DNA of 64,000 bases from Arenimonas oryziterrae DSM 21050 = YC6267 (GCF_000420545.1 NZ_ATVD01000002.1:496001-560000); one strand, 5' to 3'; counted from the first letter of the stretch, positions 46,243 to 55,815 are shown. A program made the numbers and translations. Notes: generated by a model not told the origin, from the letters alone.

Positions 46243-46917
46243 TCAGGGCGAGCTGAAGGGATTGTCGGGCGGCGCCGGCGAGCGCGGCGGCGGACGGCGT
46301 CGCCACGCGTACAGCAAGACCGCGCCGAACAGCAGACCGCCGAGATGCGCGAAGTGCGCGACCCCGGACTGTGCGCCGCTGAGCCCCAGGTACAGCTCGA
46401 TCGCGCCGTAGATCAGCACGGCATAGCGCGCCGGCACGGGCACGGGAATCAGGAAGAAAATGATCCGCGCGCGTGGATAGAACACGGCATAGGCCAGCAG
46501 CAGTCCGAAAATCCCGCCCGACGCGCCCACCGTGGGAATGGCGTTGGAGCCGTCGGCTGCGAGCATCGCCGTGGTCACGAACAACTGGCACAGACCGGCA
46601 CCAAAAACGCAGAACAGGAAAAAGAACAGAAACCTGCGCGAGCCGAGCGCGGACTCCACGGCGGATCCGAACTGATAGAGCGTGAAGCCGTTGAACAGCA
46701 GATGCATCGGGCTGCCGTGCATGAGGCCATAGGTCAGCAGCTGCCACGGCTGGAACCCGCCGGTGACCATGCGGCCATCCTGTCCCAGGCCCAGATCGAA
46801 CCGGCCCAGCGGCCACAGCTCGAAGGCGACGAGATATTCCGCCGGCACCGTCCACTGAATCAGGTAGACAACCACGATGCTGATCAACAGCAGCAATGTC
46901 ACGGGCGGCAAGCGCAT
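46243..46917 (-). CDS. Rhomboid intramembrane serine protease
   Basis: From ATG 46917 (GGAG 7 bases upstream) the protein has 224 residues and six predicted helices. Catalytic Ser133 lies in GASGGIFG and His191 in AHFAHLGGLLFG, with HLLFNGFTLYQFG in helix 2 giving the usual His/Asn pair. It should cleave membrane proteins inside the bilayer. The next gene downstream is an inactive paralogue. The 2OG oxygenase is divergent, 39 bases away. Confidence 0.92.
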   Translation of the reverse strand: MRLPPVTLLLLISIVVVYLIQWTVPAEYLVAFELWPLGRFDLGLGQDGRMVTGGFQPWQLLTYGLMHGSPMHLLFNGFTLYQFGSAVESALGSRRFLFFFLFCVFGAGLCQLFVTTAMLAADGSNAIPTVGASGGIFGLLLAYAVFYPRARIIFFLIPVPVPARYAVLIYGAIELYLGLSGAQSGVAHFAHLGGLLFGAVLLYAWRRRPPPRSPAPPDNPFSSP

Positions 46918-46956
46918 TCGCAAGCTCCGGGAGGGGATGCGCCGTATCATAGCCCG

Positions 46957-47580
46957 ATGACCTCACCTGCCTCAGACATCACCGAAGACGCCTTGCAGGA
47001 CGTGGCGGAACGATTGGCAGATTCGGGCATCGCCGTCGGCCGGAATCTCTTTTCCGACGCATTGCTCAACGACCTGCTGGACGATGCCCGCAGCCTGGCC
47101 GCCGCAGGAACCTTGCGCTCTGCCGCCACGGGCCGCGGCACAGGCAAACAAACCGGCGCGCTGCGCGGCGATGCCACGCTGTGGCTGGACGATCCGGCCT
47201 GCGGACCGGCAGCGACACGATTTCTGGCCGAGCTCGACACGCTGCGTCAACGGCTGAACCGGCGCCTGCTGCTGGGTCTGTCGGAAGTGGAGGCGCACTA
47301 CGCGCTCTATCCGCCCGGCGCTGGGTATGCGCGACACCGCGACCGTTTCCGCGACGACGATGCGCGGGTTCTTTCGCTGGTCTGCTATCTCAATCACGAT
47401 TGGCCGCCGGAGGCCGGTGGTCAGCTGCGTTTGCATCTGCCCGACGGCGCACGCGACATCGAACCGCAATGCGGTACGACCGTGATCTTCCTCAGCGCCG
47501 ACATCGAGCACGAAGTCCTGCCGGCCATGCGCGAGCGCTACAGCATCGCCGCCTGGTTCCGTCAGCGTCCCGTCCGATAG
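46957..47580 (+). CDS. 2-oxoglutarate/Fe(II)-dependent oxygenase (PKHD/prolyl hydroxylase-like)
   Basis: This 207-residue protein shows the facial triad: H and D of YARHRDRF, and the distal H of ADIEHEVLP, with the 2-oxoglutarate-binding Arg in RYSIAAWF. It resembles the P4H-type SM-20 family (YPPGAGYARHRD). The target is unknown, perhaps a protein proline such as in EF-Tu. The gene is single and divergent from the rhomboid. Confidence 0.9.
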   Translation: MTSPASDITEDALQDVAERLADSGIAVGRNLFSDALLNDLLDDARSLAAAGTLRSAATGRGTGKQTGALRGDATLWLDDPACGPAATRFLAELDTLRQRLNRRLLLGLSEVEAHYALYPPGAGYARHRDRFRDDDARVLSLVCYLNHDWPPEAGGQLRLHLPDGARDIEPQCGTTVIFLSADIEHEVLPAMRERYSIAAWFRQRPVR

Positions 47581-47593
47581 TTTCGCGCCGACG

Positions 47594-47923
47594 TCAGGGC
47601 CGCCAGAGAACTTCATCGAGGGTTGCGGCAGCGCGCTGGCCGCGGACACGGCCGTTTTCGACGCGCACGCCTTCCGCGCGTAGGCGTTGTGCCTGCTCGG
47701 CGAAGCGCGGATCGTCTTCAGGAAATGCGATGCGCCCGTCCGAGCGCAGGATGCGATGCCAGGGCAGTTTCGGGTCGTCGTTTTCAGACAGCAGGCGCAC
47801 AACCATCCGCGCCCGTCCCGGCAGCCCCGCACGGCGCGCGATTTCCCCGTAGCCGGCGACCTGCCCGCGCGGAACGGCGCGTATGGCGGCAAATATCCTG
47901 TCGGCGGCAGACTTTCCGGGCAT
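47594..47923 (-). CDS. Alkyltransferase-like protein (Atl1 type)
   Basis: This 109-residue MGMT homologue carries PWHR (Trp55) where active alkyltransferases have PCHR. IRAVPRGQVAGYGEIARRAG and the arginine-finger segment ARMVVRLL are present. ATL proteins bind and flip O6-alkylguanine without transfer and hand it to nucleotide excision repair. An active MGMT (ogt) and Ada-AlkA lie 28 kb away. It converges on the oxygenase gene. Confidence 0.93.
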   Translation of the reverse strand: MPGKSAADRIFAAIRAVPRGQVAGYGEIARRAGLPGRARMVVRLLSENDDPKLPWHRILRSDGRIAFPEDDPRFAEQAQRLRAEGVRVENGRVRGQRAAATLDEVLWRP

Positions 47924-47961
47924 GCCGGTTTAGGATACCGTTTCCGAACGAGAATGCCGCC

Positions 47962-48369
47962 ATGTTGAACTTCGAACAAATCCGCAGCCACGTCCAGGGC
48001 AAATACAAGATCACCGCACGCGACCCCTACCTGGTCTGCGTCGAACTTTCCCTCGAAAAAGGCACCCGCCACCAGAGCATCTATCTGGCCGAGCTCGACG
48101 GCGACGACGGCCGCAAGTTCCTGCGCGTGAACACCGCGCTCGCGCCGATGACCGGCCTGGATGCCAAGCGCACGCTCGCGTTCAACTGGCAGAGCCGCGT
48201 CGGCTACATGGCCGTCGGCGAACTCGATGGCGTTCCGTATCTGCAGCTGTGCGAGAACCGTCCCTACGACACGCTGACGGGTTCGGAAATCGATCGTCTG
48301 ATCCTCGAGATCGGCGGCATGGGCGACAACCTCGAGCGCGAATTGTCCGCAGGCGGCGACCTGCTGTAA
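47962..48369 (+). CDS. Conserved hypothetical protein
   Basis: This 135-residue acidic protein (EQIRSHVQGKYKITARDPYL at the start) has no signal or membrane segment. The composition and size recall type III secretion chaperone-like (YbjN) folds, but I do not recognise a family with certainty. It is divergent from the ATL gene with 38 bases between starts, so regulation may be shared. Confidence 0.72.
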   Translation: MLNFEQIRSHVQGKYKITARDPYLVCVELSLEKGTRHQSIYLAELDGDDGRKFLRVNTALAPMTGLDAKRTLAFNWQSRVGYMAVGELDGVPYLQLCENRPYDTLTGSEIDRLILEIGGMGDNLERELSAGGDLL

Positions 48370-48396
48370 GTCGCGGTCAAACCCGCCGAAGCAGGA

Positions 48397-49515
48397 TCAG
48401 GCCCAGCCCTGTGACTTGAGCAGACGCACCAGGCCGTAGGCGATGCCGCCGGCGGCGGGGATCGTCAGGATCCACGCCCAGACGATGCGCTCGATCACCG
48501 ACCACTTCAGCGCGCGCGGATTCTTGGCGAAGCCCACGCCCATGATCGCGGTCGAAATACTGTGCGTCGTCGACACCGGCATGCCGAAATGCGCCGCCGC
48601 CACGAGGATCGTCGCCGAACTCGTTTCTGCGGCGAATCCATTGATCGGATGCAGCTTGATCATCTTGTGACCGAGCGTCTTGATGATGCGCCAGCCGCCC
48701 ATCGCCGTGCCGGCAGCCATGACCAGCGCGCAGCTCACCACGATCCACTTGTCGATCTGATCCTTGCCGCCGTCCGGATGCAGGAAGGCCAGCCACGACG
48801 GCAAATTGTCCAGCGTGCCCGAGGCCTGCGCACCGAATAGCGCCAGCGCGATCACGCCCATGGTTTTCTGCGCGTCGTTGGTGCCGTGCGCAAAGCCCAT
48901 GTAGCCGGCGCTGAGGATCTGCGCCTTGCCGAACACCGCGTTCACCCAGCGCGGCCGGGAAATACGTCCGAGCCAGCCGCCGGCATTGTTCATGCTGCTG
49001 ATCAGGGCCATGAGGCCGCCCATGATGATCACGCCGAGCAGGAAGCCCGCGACCGGCGAGGAGATCATCGGCACGACGACTTTCCAGTACAGGCCGCTGT
49101 TCTTGGCCAGGCTTTCGCCGGTCTTGGCCCAGATCAAGGCATGCCAGTTGTTGTCGGCCGCCGCGAGACCGGCGCCGCAGATGCCGCCGATCAATGCGTG
49201 ACTCGACGAAGACGGCAAGCCCAGCCACCAGGTGAACAGATTCCAGGCGATGCCGCCGGTCAGCGCGCAGATGATGACCTGCGAGGTGACGTTGACGACT
49301 TCCGCGTCGACCAGGCCCGAGGAAATGGTCTTGGCCACGGCCGTGCCGTAGAACGCGCCGATGAGGTTGGTGGCCGCCGCCATCATCACCGCCTGCGTCG
49401 GCGTCAGCACCTTGGTGGCGACGACCGTGGCGATGGAATTGGCGGTGTCGTGGAAGCCGTTGATGAATTCGAACACCAACGCCGTCGCAATGACGAGCAG
49501 GAGCAGGGTCAACAC
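48397..49515 (-). CDS. Low-affinity inorganic phosphate transporter (Pit family)
   Basis: This 372-residue membrane protein has about ten helices in two inverted halves. Each half carries the Pit signature: FINGFHDTANSIATVVATKV in the first and GFAHGTNDAQKTMGVIALAL in the second. It takes up phosphate as metal-phosphate with protons. The DUF47 gene lies 10 bases upstream in the same operon, the usual Pit accessory. Confidence 0.94.
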   Translation of the reverse strand: MLTLLLLVIATALVFEFINGFHDTANSIATVVATKVLTPTQAVMMAAATNLIGAFYGTAVAKTISSGLVDAEVVNVTSQVIICALTGGIAWNLFTWWLGLPSSSSHALIGGICGAGLAAADNNWHALIWAKTGESLAKNSGLYWKVVVPMISSPVAGFLLGVIIMGGLMALISSMNNAGGWLGRISRPRWVNAVFGKAQILSAGYMGFAHGTNDAQKTMGVIALALFGAQASGTLDNLPSWLAFLHPDGGKDQIDKWIVVSCALVMAAGTAMGGWRIIKTLGHKMIKLHPINGFAAETSSATILVAAAHFGMPVSTTHSISTAIMGVGFAKNPRALKWSVIERIVWAWILTIPAAGGIAYGLVRLLKSQGWA

Positions 49516-49525
49516 GGGCTGCTCC

Positions 49526-50155
49526 TCAGGAGTTCTTCAGGACGACCTGGTGCACCACGTTGCCGGCGTCGCGGCAGCGGTCGATGGCTTTTTCCAGCAG
49601 TTCGAACAGGTCCTTGAGGATCAGGTAACGCATCGGATCGGTCTCGCGCGCGTAGGCATCGCGGTACAGCTCCAGGATCAGGCGGTCGGCTTCGGCCTCG
49701 ATCGCCTGCATCTTGTCGTTGAGGGCCTTGCTGGTGTCGATGTTCATGCCCTGGCGCAGCAGGCCGACCATCTGTTCGATGACTTCGCAGGCGCGCTCGA
49801 GCATCTGCGCGCGCGAGGCGAAATCGACGTCGCCCAGCCGCTCGGAGGCCAGGGTGTAGCGCTCGGCGAATTTCTCGACGATTTTCGGGATCTTGTACAG
49901 CGCGCTCGACAGCGCATCGATGTCCTCGCGCTCGAGTGCGGTCACGAAAGTATTGACCAGCTCCTGGCTGATCTGTGCGGCCAGGGCCTTCTCGCGCTGG
50001 CGGGCCAGCTTGAACTTCTCGAGCGAACGCTGGGCCGGGGCGGTGTCCAGTAGCTCGATCAGGGCCCGGGTGCTCTCACGGGCCGCGGCGGCACTGGATT
50101 CGAGCAATCCGTAGAACTTGTCGCCTTTGCCGAAGATGGTCTGGAGAGAAAACAT
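49526..50155 (-). CDS. DUF47 (PhoU-like) Pit accessory protein
   Basis: This 209-residue all-helical protein (KGDKFYGLLESSAAAARES at the start, EADRLILELYRDAY and ILKDLFELLEKAIDRCRDA near the end) matches the TIGR00153/DUF47 family. These proteins are tied to Pit transporters and may regulate them. It precedes the pit gene by 10 bases. No signal or membrane helix is present. Confidence 0.92.
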   Translation of the reverse strand: MFSLQTIFGKGDKFYGLLESSAAAARESTRALIELLDTAPAQRSLEKFKLARQREKALAAQISQELVNTFVTALEREDIDALSSALYKIPKIVEKFAERYTLASERLGDVDFASRAQMLERACEVIEQMVGLLRQGMNIDTSKALNDKMQAIEAEADRLILELYRDAYARETDPMRYLILKDLFELLEKAIDRCRDAGNVVHQVVLKNS

Positions 50156-50283
50156 CGCGCCGCCCCTGGTTCCGCCGGACCGCCCGGCACATGACGCTTA
50201 GTTTACCCGGAGATGACAGCAGCGGGCTTGTCCGGGCCTGCGTGTATGCTTGTGGCGTGTATTCCGCGCCCCATCCGCCCCGA

Positions 50284-51684
50284 ATGTCCCCTGCCCCTGT
50301 TGTCGGACGCGTCCTGGCCCTTGGCCTGACCTGCCTGCCCCTGCCGGCCCTGGCCCACGCCGGGAGCGCGCCGAGCGTCGATTTGACCGGACATCCACTG
50401 GGCCTGATCGCCGTGGCGGTCTTCGTGATCGCCTACCTGCTCGTCGTCCTCGAGGAGCGCCTGCACCTGCGCAAGTCCAAGCCGGTCATGCTGGGCGCGG
50501 CCGTCATCTGGGGCCTGATCGCCTGGTACGGGGCGAACACGCCGGGCATGCCGGCCGATTTCGCGGCGAATGCATTCCGGCATATCTTCCTGGAGTTCGC
50601 CGAGCTGTTCTTTTTTCTGATCGTCGCGATGACCTTCGTCGCGGCGATGACCGAGCGCAATGTGTTCGAGTCCCTGCGCGCGACCCTGGTGAGCCGCGGC
50701 TTCGGTTACCGGCAGCTGTTCTGGATCACCGGCGTGATTTCGTTCTTCCTGTCGGCGGTGCTCGACAACCTGACCACGGCATTGATCATGTCGGCGGTGA
50801 TCATGGCCGTCGGCGCGGGCAACCTGCGATTCATCACCCTGGGCTTCATCAACCTCGTTGTCGCGGCCAATGCCGGCGGGGCCTGGAGCGCTTTCGGCGA
50901 CATCACCACCTTGATGGTCTGGCAGGCGCACCGCGTGGAATTCTTCGAATTCTTCAGCCTGTTCATTCCATCCGTGGTGAACTGGCTGGTGCCGGCGCTG
51001 ATCCTGCATTTTGCCCTGCCGCCGGGCTCACCGCCGCCCGGGCGCGACGACGCCGAAGTAAAATACGGCGGCTGGTTCATCTGCGGACTGTTTGCGGTGA
51101 CCATCGCCCTCACCGTCGCGGGCAAGCAGTTCCTGCATATGCCGCCGGTGTTCGGAATGATGGCTGGGCTGGCCTTGCTCAAGCTGCAGGGATTTTTCAT
51201 CCAGCGTCGCGATGCCAGGACCGGTGCGCGCGACGGCGGCCGCTACAACGTCTTCGAACTCATCGCCCAGGCCGAATGGGACACCTTGCTGTTCTTCTAC
51301 GGCGTGCTGCTTTGCGTAGGCGGACTGGCGACGATGGGCTTCCTACAGCTGATGTCGACCGGGCTGTACGGCCAGCTCGGGCCGACCGGCGCCAACGTCG
51401 CGCTCGGCACCCTGTCGGCGATCGTCGACAATATCCCGATCATGTACGCGGTCCTGCAGATGAATCCAGCGATGGACCACGGCCAGTGGCTGCTGATCAC
51501 GCTGACGGCCGGCGTCGGCGGCAGCCTGTTGTCGGTCGGATCGGCGGCGGGCGTGGCGCTGATGGGTGTCTCGCGCGGACGCTACACTTTCATGAGTCAT
51601 CTAAAATGGACCTGGGCGATCGCGCTGGGCTACATCGCCAGCATCTTCACCCATCTGTGGATCAACGCGCGTCACTTCAGCTGA
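50284..51684 (+). CDS. nhaD: NhaD-type Na+/H+ antiporter
   Basis: From ATG 50284 the protein has 466 residues and about 13 membrane helices. The signatures are SAVLDNLTTALIM (D and TT in the ion path), NAGGAWSAFGDITTLMVW, and LGTLSAIVDNIPIMYAVLQM. It belongs to the IT superfamily and exchanges sodium for protons. The first ~25 residues resemble a cleavable signal or extra helix. The CNNM gene follows after 9 bases. The family is sure; the precise start is not. Confidence 0.9.
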   Translation: MSPAPVVGRVLALGLTCLPLPALAHAGSAPSVDLTGHPLGLIAVAVFVIAYLLVVLEERLHLRKSKPVMLGAAVIWGLIAWYGANTPGMPADFAANAFRHIFLEFAELFFFLIVAMTFVAAMTERNVFESLRATLVSRGFGYRQLFWITGVISFFLSAVLDNLTTALIMSAVIMAVGAGNLRFITLGFINLVVAANAGGAWSAFGDITTLMVWQAHRVEFFEFFSLFIPSVVNWLVPALILHFALPPGSPPPGRDDAEVKYGGWFICGLFAVTIALTVAGKQFLHMPPVFGMMAGLALLKLQGFFIQRRDARTGARDGGRYNVFELIAQAEWDTLLFFYGVLLCVGGLATMGFLQLMSTGLYGQLGPTGANVALGTLSAIVDNIPIMYAVLQMNPAMDHGQWLLITLTAGVGGSLLSVGSAAGVALMGVSRGRYTFMSHLKWTWAIALGYIASIFTHLWINARHFS

Positions 51685-51693
51685 CCCAAACGC

Positions 51694-53004
51694 ATGCTCG
51701 AACTATTCGTAGTACTGATCCTGGTGTTGATGAGCGGCTTCTTCGCGATGTCGGAGATGGCCGTGATCACCTCGCGCAAGGCGCGGCTCAAGGACATGGC
51801 CAAGGACAGCCGCGGTGCTGCCAAGGCGATCGAGCTGGCCGAGCATCCGGAAAATTTCCTGTCCGCGGTGCAGGTCTGGATCACCCTGCTTGGCCTGCTG
51901 ACCGGTTCGTACGGCGGTGAGTCGCTGGCAGCCCATCTGGAAGTGCCGCTGTCGCAGTTCGCGCTGATCGCGCCGTACGCGCACCGCATCTCGCTGGCCT
52001 TGAGCTTCGGCCTGATCCTGTTCATTACCGTCGTGCTCGGCGAACTCGTGCCCAAGCGACTGGGCACGCTGCGCCCGGAACCTATCGCGAAGGCGGTGGC
52101 CCTGCCGATGAGCTTCCTGGCCCTGGTGGCCAAGCCGTTCGTCTACATCCTCACGGCCAGCACGCGCCTGCTGATGCGACTGATCGGCCAGGGCGCACTG
52201 GCCGAAGAAAAAGTGACGGAAGAAGAAATCCGCCACCTGGTCGCGGAAAGCCACGAACAGGGCGTCATCGACGCCGACGAACGCAACATGCTCAACCGCG
52301 TGCTGCGCCTGGGCGATCGCAGTGCCGAATCGCTGATGACGCCGCGCATCCGCATCGTCTGGCTCGATGCCGATGCCGATCGCGAGGAGAACCTCGCCAC
52401 GATGCGGGAAACGCCACTCGCGCGCTATCCGGTCTACCGCGGCGGCGACACCGAAGTGCTGGGCATACTCGAGGCCAAGCATCTCGCCGGCTTGATCGAC
52501 AGCGATCCCCCGGCCGACTTGTTCGCCAAGCTTGGCACGGCGCTGTTCGTTTCCGATTCGACCAATGCTCTCAAGCTGCTCGACATCTTCCGCGAGGAAC
52601 AGCAGACGCTCGCCCTGGTCGTAGACGAATACGGTGACATCCAGGGCCTGGTCACGCTCAACGATCTGCTCGGCGCGGTGCTCGGCCGCGTGCACGAGCT
52701 CGAAAACGACGACGACGAGGCGCTGGTGGTCGAACGCGACGACGGCAGCTGGCTCGTCGACGGCCGCCTGTCGATCGAGGAATTCCGCGAACTGCTGGCG
52801 CTGCAGGCCCTGCCCGGCGAAGACGACCACGATTTCACCACCGTCGCCGGCATGACCATCGCGCACTACGGCCGCATCCCGCACGCGGGCGAGCATTTCG
52901 ACTGGAAAGGCTGGCGCATCGAGGTCGTCGATCTCGACGGCGCCCGCATCGACAAGTTGCTGGTCGCGCGCACACTGCTGTCACGCGCCGAAAACGAGAC
53001 TTGA
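51694..53004 (+). CDS. CNNM/CorC-family transporter (DUF21-CBS-CorC_HlyC)
   Basis: This 436-residue protein has a DUF21 membrane domain (residues ~1-190, with FFAMSEMAVITSRKARL and LGELVPKRLGTL), two CBS motifs (about 205-335) and the transporter-associated CorC_HlyC domain (about 350-430). Family members export magnesium or sodium or are called hemolysin-like. It lies 9 bases after nhaD and 36 before the exoD-like gene, suggesting a cation-homeostasis operon. Confidence 0.92.
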   Translation: MLELFVVLILVLMSGFFAMSEMAVITSRKARLKDMAKDSRGAAKAIELAEHPENFLSAVQVWITLLGLLTGSYGGESLAAHLEVPLSQFALIAPYAHRISLALSFGLILFITVVLGELVPKRLGTLRPEPIAKAVALPMSFLALVAKPFVYILTASTRLLMRLIGQGALAEEKVTEEEIRHLVAESHEQGVIDADERNMLNRVLRLGDRSAESLMTPRIRIVWLDADADREENLATMRETPLARYPVYRGGDTEVLGILEAKHLAGLIDSDPPADLFAKLGTALFVSDSTNALKLLDIFREEQQTLALVVDEYGDIQGLVTLNDLLGAVLGRVHELENDDDEALVVERDDGSWLVDGRLSIEEFRELLALQALPGEDDHDFTTVAGMTIAHYGRIPHAGEHFDWKGWRIEVVDLDGARIDKLLVARTLLSRAENET

Positions 53005-53040
53005 ACTTGAAGCCGCGGCATTGACCCCCAAAACTGACCA

Positions 53041-53664
53041 ATGACCGCACGCATCCCCCCACCCAGCACCCGCGCCCTCGTCGACCAGCTCGCCGAAGGC
53101 GATCCGGACGAGGTGGTGACCTTCGCCGAGTTGCTCGATCGCTTCAGCGAGCGCAGCTTCGGCCTGTTCCTGCTGCTGGTGATGCTGCCCTGCTTCATTC
53201 CGCTGCCGGTCGGCGTCGGCGGCGTCAGCGGCGCGTTCGTCGCCCTGATCGGCCTGCAGTTCCTGATGCGCTTCGAACACCCCTGGCTTCCGGGTTTCCT
53301 CGCACGTCGCAAGATCCACCGGCACACGCTCGCGGGTTTTCGCAACCGCATGGGCAAATGGCTCGGACGCATCGAGAAGCTCACGCGTCCGCGCAACGAA
53401 GGCATGTTCCTGCACCCGGCCGCGCATGCGTTCACCGGTCTGCTGCTGTTGCTGCTGGGCATCGCACTCGCCCTGCCCCTGCCGCTGACCAATTATCCGT
53501 TCGGTCTGATCCTGCTTTCGTTCGCCTTCGCGCTGATCGAACGCGATGGTCGGCTCATGTTGATCGCCTGGGGTCTGGGCGTCGCGGAGATCGTCGTCGT
53601 TGCGGGCTTCTCGGGCACGGTCACGAAGATGTGCATGGACGCGCTGCACTGGCTGCAGTCGTAA
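53041..53664 (+). CDS. ExoD-family membrane protein
   Basis: This 207-residue protein has the ExoD pattern: VTFAELLDRFSERSFGLFLL at the start, LPCFIPLPVGVGG, and PFGLILLSFAFALIERDG in the third helix. Rhizobial ExoD affects exopolysaccharide and alkali tolerance; the mechanism is unknown. Placement behind NhaD and CNNM fits a role in ion or pH balance. It converges on the GGDEF-EAL gene. Confidence 0.9.
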   Translation: MTARIPPPSTRALVDQLAEGDPDEVVTFAELLDRFSERSFGLFLLLVMLPCFIPLPVGVGGVSGAFVALIGLQFLMRFEHPWLPGFLARRKIHRHTLAGFRNRMGKWLGRIEKLTRPRNEGMFLHPAAHAFTGLLLLLLGIALALPLPLTNYPFGLILLSFAFALIERDGRLMLIAWGLGVAEIVVVAGFSGTVTKMCMDALHWLQS

Positions 53665-53685
53665 GCCCGCAGACGAACCGGCCGA

Positions 53686-55815
53686 TCAGCTGATCGGTGC
53701 ATCCTGGAACTTGCGCGCAAGATCGTCGGCCGACATCGGCCGGCCCAGCCAGAAACCCTGCCCCTGATCGCAGCCGCGCTCGCGCAGGATCGCGTACTGG
53801 CCTTCGGTCTCGATGCCCTCGGCAACGACGGTGATGCCGAGCGAATGTGCCATCGCGATGATCGCGGTGGTCAGGGCCAGATCGTCGGGATCGCGCAATA
53901 CGTCGGCGACGAAGCTGCGATCGATCTTCACGCCATCGACCGGCACGCGGCGCAGATGGCTGAGGCCGGAAAAACCGGTGCCGAAATCATCGAGCCAGAC
54001 TTTCACGCCGGTTGCGCGCACGCGCGAGAGCAAGGCGCTCGCCTGGGCCTCATCGCTGAGCACGGCGGTTTCGGTCAGCTCCAGGTGCAGCTGCTGCGGC
54101 AGCAGGCCGGATGTTTTCAGCGAGTGGCCGACCACGTCCGGCAATTCGCCGCTGCGCAGCTGGCGCGGCGAGATGTTCACCGACACGAAGGGTTTCGCGC
54201 CCGCGGCCTGCGACCATTGCGCGGCGTCGTGGCAGGCGGTTTCGAGCACATGGCGGCCGAGCACTTCGATGAGACCGCTTTGCTCGGCGACCTCGATGAA
54301 CACCGAGGGTGGCACCATGCCCAGGCGCGGATGCTGCCAGCGCAGCAGGGCCTCGGCGCCGGTGATGCGGCCATCGGTGAGATGGAAGATCGGCTGGTAA
54401 AGCACGGTCAGCTCGCCGCGCTCCCAGGCGCCGCGCAGTTCCTGCTCGAGCTGCACGCGGCGCTCGACGGCCTGGTCCATCGCGCGGCTATAGAAGCGGT
54501 AGCAGTTCTTGCCGGCGACCTTGGCCTGGTACATCGCGATGTCGGCGTTCTTGAGCAACTGCCCGGCATTGCTGGCATCAAACGGGAACAGCGTGATACC
54601 GACCGACGCACCCAGGAATACCTGCTTTCCCTGCAGCACGAGCGGGCGTTGGATTTCCTCGATCAATGCTTCGGCCAGACGCGCCGACGTGGCGCGGATA
54701 TCGTCGCCGAGGAAAAGCACGATGAATTCGTCTCCGCCGAAACGCGCGATCTCCGAACCCTTGGCGCCGTGACTTTCGAGCGCGACGCGCACGCGTACCG
54801 ACAGCTGGCTCAACACGTCGTCGCCGACTTCGTGACCGAGGGTATCGTTGACGCGCTTGAAATCGTCGAGGTCGATGAACAACAAGGCCAATTCGCCGCT
54901 GTTCGCATGCAGGGTCAGCAGACGATCGTCGAGCGCCTCGCGGAAGGCCAGGCGATTCGACAGGCCGGTCAACGGATCGGTGTAGGCCATGCGGCGGATT
55001 TCGCGATCGTGCCGCGCGACGCCGGCGCTCATGCGCGAGAAGGCGCGGAACAGGTCGCCGATCTCATCGGCGCGCGCGGTGTCGATGACGACGGCCTTTT
55101 CCTGGTCGGGCTCGCGCTCTTCCATCGTATGGGCCAGCGCGCGTATCGGCGCAAGGATGCGCCGTTCGAGCACGTACACCGCCAGTGCGCTGGTCAGCAG
55201 CAGGCCGGCCAGTGCGATCGCGAGCCAGCGACGGTGCTGCGCGCTGGCTTCGTGCAGATGCACGTTCAGCGGCGCAAGGATGCGCGCCTGGGCGGCGCTG
55301 GGCTTGTTGTTGACCAGGCCCACGCGTACGCCGCCGAGCCGACGACCGTCGCCGAGCACCGGCGCGGAGACGTCCAGCAAGTTGTCCGTCCACTGCAGTT
55401 TCAATGCGCTCGCGGCCAGGGCGGCGTCGGCGAGTGGATCGACCATCGGCTGGCCGACATGGCTGCCGTCGCCGCCGTCGTCGAGGATGCGGCCCTGCTG
55501 GTCGTAGACGATGACGTATTCGACGTCGGGCTGATGCAGGGTCGCGCGCGTGACGACCGCGATGCGCGCGACATCGGCGCTCGCCATGGGCACGGCGACG
55601 GACTTGGCGAACTGGCCCGCGAGCTGCTCGCCGCGACGTTGGAGATTGTCCTTGGCCAGAGCGAGCATCGCGGCGTTGGAATGCGCGATGACCTGGCGAC
55701 GATTGCTCTCCTCGCCGCGCCACAGCGCGAAGGCCACGGCGAGCACGAGCAGCACGAGGAGCGCGAGCACCGCCAGGAGCTGTCCACGCAGCCCCAGCCT
55801 GATGTTCATCGGCAT
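53686..55815 (-). CDS. Membrane-bound GGDEF-EAL c-di-GMP regulator
   Basis: This 709-residue protein has a helix (about 10-32), a periplasmic sensor region (about 33-200, CHASE-like), a second helix (about 200-220), HAMP-like linker, GGDEF (FGGDEF intact, about 280-440) and EAL (EALLRW intact, IKIDRSF-like VKIDRSFV, DDFGTG, AEGIET, about 455-700). Both enzymatic sites look complete, so it may make or break c-di-GMP depending on signal. Two ATGs lie at 55815 and 55809. It stands alone on this strand. Confidence 0.93.
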   Translation of the reverse strand: MPMNIRLGLRGQLLAVLALLVLLVLAVAFALWRGEESNRRQVIAHSNAAMLALAKDNLQRRGEQLAGQFAKSVAVPMASADVARIAVVTRATLHQPDVEYVIVYDQQGRILDDGGDGSHVGQPMVDPLADAALAASALKLQWTDNLLDVSAPVLGDGRRLGGVRVGLVNNKPSAAQARILAPLNVHLHEASAQHRRWLAIALAGLLLTSALAVYVLERRILAPIRALAHTMEEREPDQEKAVVIDTARADEIGDLFRAFSRMSAGVARHDREIRRMAYTDPLTGLSNRLAFREALDDRLLTLHANSGELALLFIDLDDFKRVNDTLGHEVGDDVLSQLSVRVRVALESHGAKGSEIARFGGDEFIVLFLGDDIRATSARLAEALIEEIQRPLVLQGKQVFLGASVGITLFPFDASNAGQLLKNADIAMYQAKVAGKNCYRFYSRAMDQAVERRVQLEQELRGAWERGELTVLYQPIFHLTDGRITGAEALLRWQHPRLGMVPPSVFIEVAEQSGLIEVLGRHVLETACHDAAQWSQAAGAKPFVSVNISPRQLRSGELPDVVGHSLKTSGLLPQQLHLELTETAVLSDEAQASALLSRVRATGVKVWLDDFGTGFSGLSHLRRVPVDGVKIDRSFVADVLRDPDDLALTTAIIAMAHSLGITVVAEGIETEGQYAILRERGCDQGQGFWLGRPMSADDLARKFQDAPIS

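Noticed and set aside
53682-53697. Perfect palindrome CCGATCAGCTGATCGG between exoD and the GGDEF-EAL gene.
   Set aside because: It overlaps the end of the GGDEF-EAL coding sequence, has no T tract and may be chance; not strong enough to call a terminator.
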